55,937 nucleotides of DNA from Candidatus Nanopelagicaceae bacterium (GTDB lineage Bacteria > Actinomycetota > Actinomycetes > Nanopelagicales > Nanopelagicaceae), in NCBI GenBank assembly GCA_018882745.1, contig VFFD01000002.1, positions 1 to 55,937 of the forward strand. The letters run 5' to 3'. A model generated the notes under the pieces. That model saw only the letters and a list, made by a program, of their open reading frames with translations, was not told the DNA's origin and ran no database searches. The first letter of the stretch is position 1. Every line of letters begins with the position of its first letter. Of the stretch, positions 54,070 to 55,937 are shown piece after piece. Made by a program: the position numbers and the translations under genes.

Positions 54070-54452
54070 CGCGCCGCCTTCTTTACTGTCTTCTTAGATC
54101 CGCTCTTCTTTGCCGAACTTTTCTTGGCTACAGGTTTCTTTACTGCGTTCTTTTGTGAGGCAGTTTTCTTGGTTGAAGTCTTTTTAGCGGGCGCTGCACC
54201 AGAGCGACCACCTACGACCAACTTCGACTTAAGAACTTCGACTTCACGGGCTAGGCGGTCGAGATCCTCCTGCTTTGCAAACCCCATCTTCTTAGCGCTG
54301 CGCTGCATCTCCTCTTCGACTCGCACCTTGATCGCTTCACCACTTTCACGAGCCCATGCATTAAGCGCGGCTGCTACTTCTTGAGGGCTCTTCTCTCCGG
54401 AGGAAACTTTGGAGAGGTATGTACGTAACGCTGAAAGAAGGTCATTTGCCAT
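54066..54452 (-). CDS. Coiled-coil protein with lysine/alanine-rich histone-like tail
   Basis: Protein of 128 residues. The N-terminal ~75 residues are helical (LLSALRTYLSKVSSGEKSP, KQEDLDRLAREVEVLKSKL), like phasin or PhaF-type coiled coils. The last ~50 residues are a tail of AAKK/KKS/KKT repeats, like histone H1 or the PhaF tail, which would bind DNA or RNA. The ATG lies 6 bases behind TACCTT with no Shine-Dalgarno. It overlaps the 52-residue ORF. A nucleoid-associated role is inference. Confidence 0.7.
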   Translation of the reverse strand: MANDLLSALRTYLSKVSSGEKSPQEVAAALNAWARESGEAIKVRVEEEMQRSAKKMGFAKQEDLDRLAREVEVLKSKLVVGGRSGAAPAKKTSTKKTASQKNAVKKPVAKKSSAKKSGSKKTVKKAAR

Positions 54453-54458
54453 AGGAGA

Positions 54459-54464
54459 AAGGTA
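54459..54464 (-). promoter_or_regulatory. -10 box TACCTT for the lysine-tail gene
   Basis: TACCTT on the minus strand, 6 bases before the ATG at 54452; the upstream gene stops within the same few bases. Confidence 0.45.
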
Positions 54465-54465
54465 T

Positions 54466-54840
54466 CTAAACTCGCGTCAGTTCGCGTCCTTCAACTTGCC
54501 AGCGACTGGCGACAACGTTTCCCGTTTTCCAGAACCTCCGTCGTAGGGCTCCCACAACCTCAATCCATTCATTATCTTTTAACGAGAGAGCCCTCTTGCG
54601 AAGTGTTGCGCTCCATAGCGCCACATCGAGGGTGTCATATCCATCGCGATCATCGCGAGCAACAACAATGCGTATCTCTACAACTTTATCGCCACTCGGC
54701 AGTTCTTTCTCTAGCGCTGGCCCCGAGCTTCGACCAACGAGTCGCACTTCGTTTTCGTAGTCATCGCGGACGATTGCTTCATCCATTTCATTTGATTTAT
54801 GCGCTGCAATTGATTTACCCATTGCACCTGCCTTTGCCAT
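54466..54840 (-). CDS. SSB-like OB-fold protein
   Basis: Protein of 124 residues. The segment NEVRLVGRSSGPALEKELPSGDKVVEIRIVVARD and the later DTLDVALWSATLRKRALSLKDNEWIEVVGALRRRFW match the single-stranded-DNA-binding OB fold. There is no acidic glycine-rich C-terminal tail as in housekeeping SSB, so it is probably a paralogue of unknown role. AAGGAG stands 5 bases before the ATG. It lies downstream of the TPR-like gene in the same direction. Confidence 0.75.
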   Translation of the reverse strand: MAKAGAMGKSIAAHKSNEMDEAIVRDDYENEVRLVGRSSGPALEKELPSGDKVVEIRIVVARDDRDGYDTLDVALWSATLRKRALSLKDNEWIEVVGALRRRFWKTGNVVASRWQVEGRELTRV

Positions 54841-54915
54841 CTCGACTCCTTAGAGAGATTTCTTATTGGATTTTCCCTTGGAGTGAGAATTTAAAATTAC
54901 TGTGCTGACATTTCC

Positions 54916-55716
54916 TTACTCATCAAGAAATGATTGTGGATATTTAACCTTGAATTTCTCCGCCTCTTCACTTCTTCCCGCGGCATTGAGCGCCTCAAAG
55001 TAACCTCGTCGTAATTTCTTGCTCCAGGTCGGATCAGATTCAGCCAGTTCTGGACACGTCAAAGTTACGACCGCTGCATCGTGTTGGCCAAGAGCGCTTC
55101 TGGCTCCTGCAGCTGCCAGTCTGAGCTCAACGCGCTCTGCGGCCGAAAGTATTTTCGGATCTACAGACCCTGCAATTTCCAGTGTTTTACGGGGGTTTCC
55201 GAGGGCTAATTCGCATTGCGCCAAATATGGAAGAACGCTCGGTGTTCCTGAAATGCGTTGTGCAGCTCTGAGCTCTTTCTGCGCAACATCAAACTTTTTA
55301 AAGTTTACTGCTGCAATTCCTGCGCGTTCCCGGACGATCGCTACGCGACCTGCTCTAAAGGAAGCGGATTGTCCATGCCAGTATGCACGTTCGGGATCGC
55401 TTTCAAGGAACATTGTTAGCGCAACAAGGTGCTTTGCAACTCTTTCTGCGTTATCGGCAGCGAGAGATTGAAGCGCAAAAGCTTCTCTCTTCTCCAACTC
55501 TTTTCCTGTGATCTCCTCAGGAATAGGCGGTTCAGCAAATTTTCTAACGCGTTTATTTTCATCATTGACAACACGGCGATCATTTTTTCGCATTGGTGGA
55601 CGCGCACCGCGATCTGAAGGTTTGCGATCTGAAGGCTTGCGATCTGAAGGCTTGCGATCTGAACTTCGACGATCCGAAGGCTTACGCGAAGATGGCTTAC
55701 TAAATTTTCTCTCCAC
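54916..55716 (-). CDS. TPR-like protein with basic repeat N-terminus
   Basis: About 266 residues. The N-terminus is a basic low-complexity region with five DRKPS-like pentapeptides encoded by 15-bp DNA repeats. The rest is helical with tetratricopeptide-like pairs (AKHLVALTMFLESDPERAYWHG, AAVNFKKFDVAQKELRAAQRI, ALGQHDAAVVTLTCPELAESD). The GTG at 55716 is chosen because AAGGAGA lies 7 bases upstream; the longest frame begins at a TTG at 55758. A TPR-like gene also lies near tlyA in mycobacteria (Rv1691). Function unknown. Confidence 0.8.
   Translation of the reverse strand: MERKFSKPSSRKPSDRRSSDRKPSDRKPSDRKPSDRGARPPMRKNDRRVVNDENKRVRKFAEPPIPEEITGKELEKREAFALQSLAADNAERVAKHLVALTMFLESDPERAYWHGQSASFRAGRVAIVRERAGIAAVNFKKFDVAQKELRAAQRISGTPSVLPYLAQCELALGNPRKTLEIAGSVDPKILSAAERVELRLAAAGARSALGQHDAAVVTLTCPELAESDPTWSKKLRRGYFEALNAAGRSEEAEKFKVKYPQSFLDE
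55611..55685 (-). repeat. Five tandem 15-bp repeats inside the TPR-like gene
   Basis: Units start at 55611, 55626, 55641, 55656 and 55671. The second and third are identical, the first differs by one base, and the last two are degenerate. Each unit keeps the reading frame and encodes one DRKPS-like pentapeptide, so copy number changes would only lengthen or shorten the tail. Confidence 0.85.
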
Positions 55717-55776
55717 TTTCGCTCTCCTTGCACAAAACTCGGACGATTGAATACTCAATAAGAATTGTAGAAAATG

Positions 55777-55809
55777 AAAAAGGGGCCACAGTAATCTGCA
55801 ACCCCTTTT
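55777..55809 (-). terminator. Rho-independent terminator of the rRNA operon
   Basis: On the minus strand AAAAGGGG and CCCCTTTT form a stem around a 16-base loop and end in a T-run, 10 bases past the 5S 3' end. The TPR-like gene starts 61 bases further downstream. Confidence 0.85.
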
Positions 55810-55818
55810 CTAATATAA

Positions 55819-55937
55819 GTCCGGCGGCGTTCTACTCTCCCACAAGGTGACCCGTGCAGTACCATCGACGCTGAGAGGCTTAACTTCCGGGTTCGGAATG
55901 GGACCGGGTGTTTCCCTCTCGCTATGACCGCCGAAAC
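55819..55937 (-). rRNA. rrf: 5S ribosomal RNA
   Basis: The minus strand reads GTTTCGGCGGTCATAGCG and continues through the conserved GAACCCGGAAGTTAAGCC core to the closing GGGAGAGTAGAACGCCGCC. The two ends pair. The 5' end coincides with the window edge, so the gene is complete or lacks at most a base or two. 16S and 23S genes are expected beyond the edge. Confidence 0.96.

Noticed and set aside
1-55937. CRISPR arrays, insertion sequences, prophage or defence genes
   Set aside because: None seen: the only tandem repeats are the 15-bp coding repeats, the only recombinase is XerD in its housekeeping context, and no transposase motifs occur.

Overview
The window is a compact actinobacterial chromosome segment. 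Supporting markers are mycothiol ligase (mshC), PafB/PafC, a GarA-type FHA protein with two MerR regulators, DUF3090 and SCO1664-family proteins, a HelY-type helicase, a Cmk-Der fusion and a scpA-scpB-rluB-cmk/der block. Base composition is moderate by eye, not the high GC of streptomycetes. Gaps are tiny and ATGA overlaps are frequent, and many genes begin directly after a TANNNT box. This suggests a streamlined, low-GC actinobacterium such as the freshwater acI/Nanopelagicales group; that placement is inference.

The most informative element is a near-perfect actinobacterial dif site at 33938-33965. It lies between the convergent genes lnt and gcvP. To its left nearly all major operons read rightward; to its right nearly everything reads leftward, the only exception being the parA pair. 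The window therefore appears to span the replication terminus. XerD, one dif recombinase, is encoded 14 kb away, and a 5S rRNA gene (end of an rRNA operon) sits only 22 kb from dif.

Left arm (1-33.9 kb): priA (3' part), def, fmt, rsmB, rpe, hisE, hisG; convergent serB with a separate ACT-domain gene; an ABC ATPase and ung; a leftward purine permease and YczE-like protein; DUF554; leftward alcohol dehydrogenase, tdk, apt and tRNA-Leu(GAG); an M20 peptidase; an aldo-keto reductase; the conserved phosphatase-DUF3090-SCO1664-mshC row; PAC2; metH; HAD phosphatase; trmI; an FKBP lipoprotein; and pafB-pafC-tatA-tatC-dagK-helY-exonuclease-lnt. The Pup-proteasome genes that usually lie between trmI and pafB are missing.

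Right arm (34-55.9 kb, mostly leftward): gcvP, MerR, DUF151, MerR, garA, gcvH, pgsA, tRNA-Pro(GGG); cmk-der, tyrA, aroH; a 281-bp intergenic region with repeated TTATCGATAA palindromes; rluB, scpB, scpA; divergent parA with a ribbon-helix-helix partner; xerD, pyrG, recN, nadK, tlyA, a 52-residue ORF, a coiled-coil/lysine-tail protein, an SSB-like protein, a TPR-like protein, and the 5S rRNA gene with its terminator.

Functional themes are translation and rRNA/tRNA modification, nucleotide salvage, one-carbon and glycine metabolism, Tat export and lipoprotein maturation, DNA-damage response (PafBC, RecN, Ung) and chromosome segregation (ScpAB, ParA, XerD, dif). There are no insertion sequences, prophage genes or CRISPR arrays. 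No gene-free stretch exceeds 300 bases.
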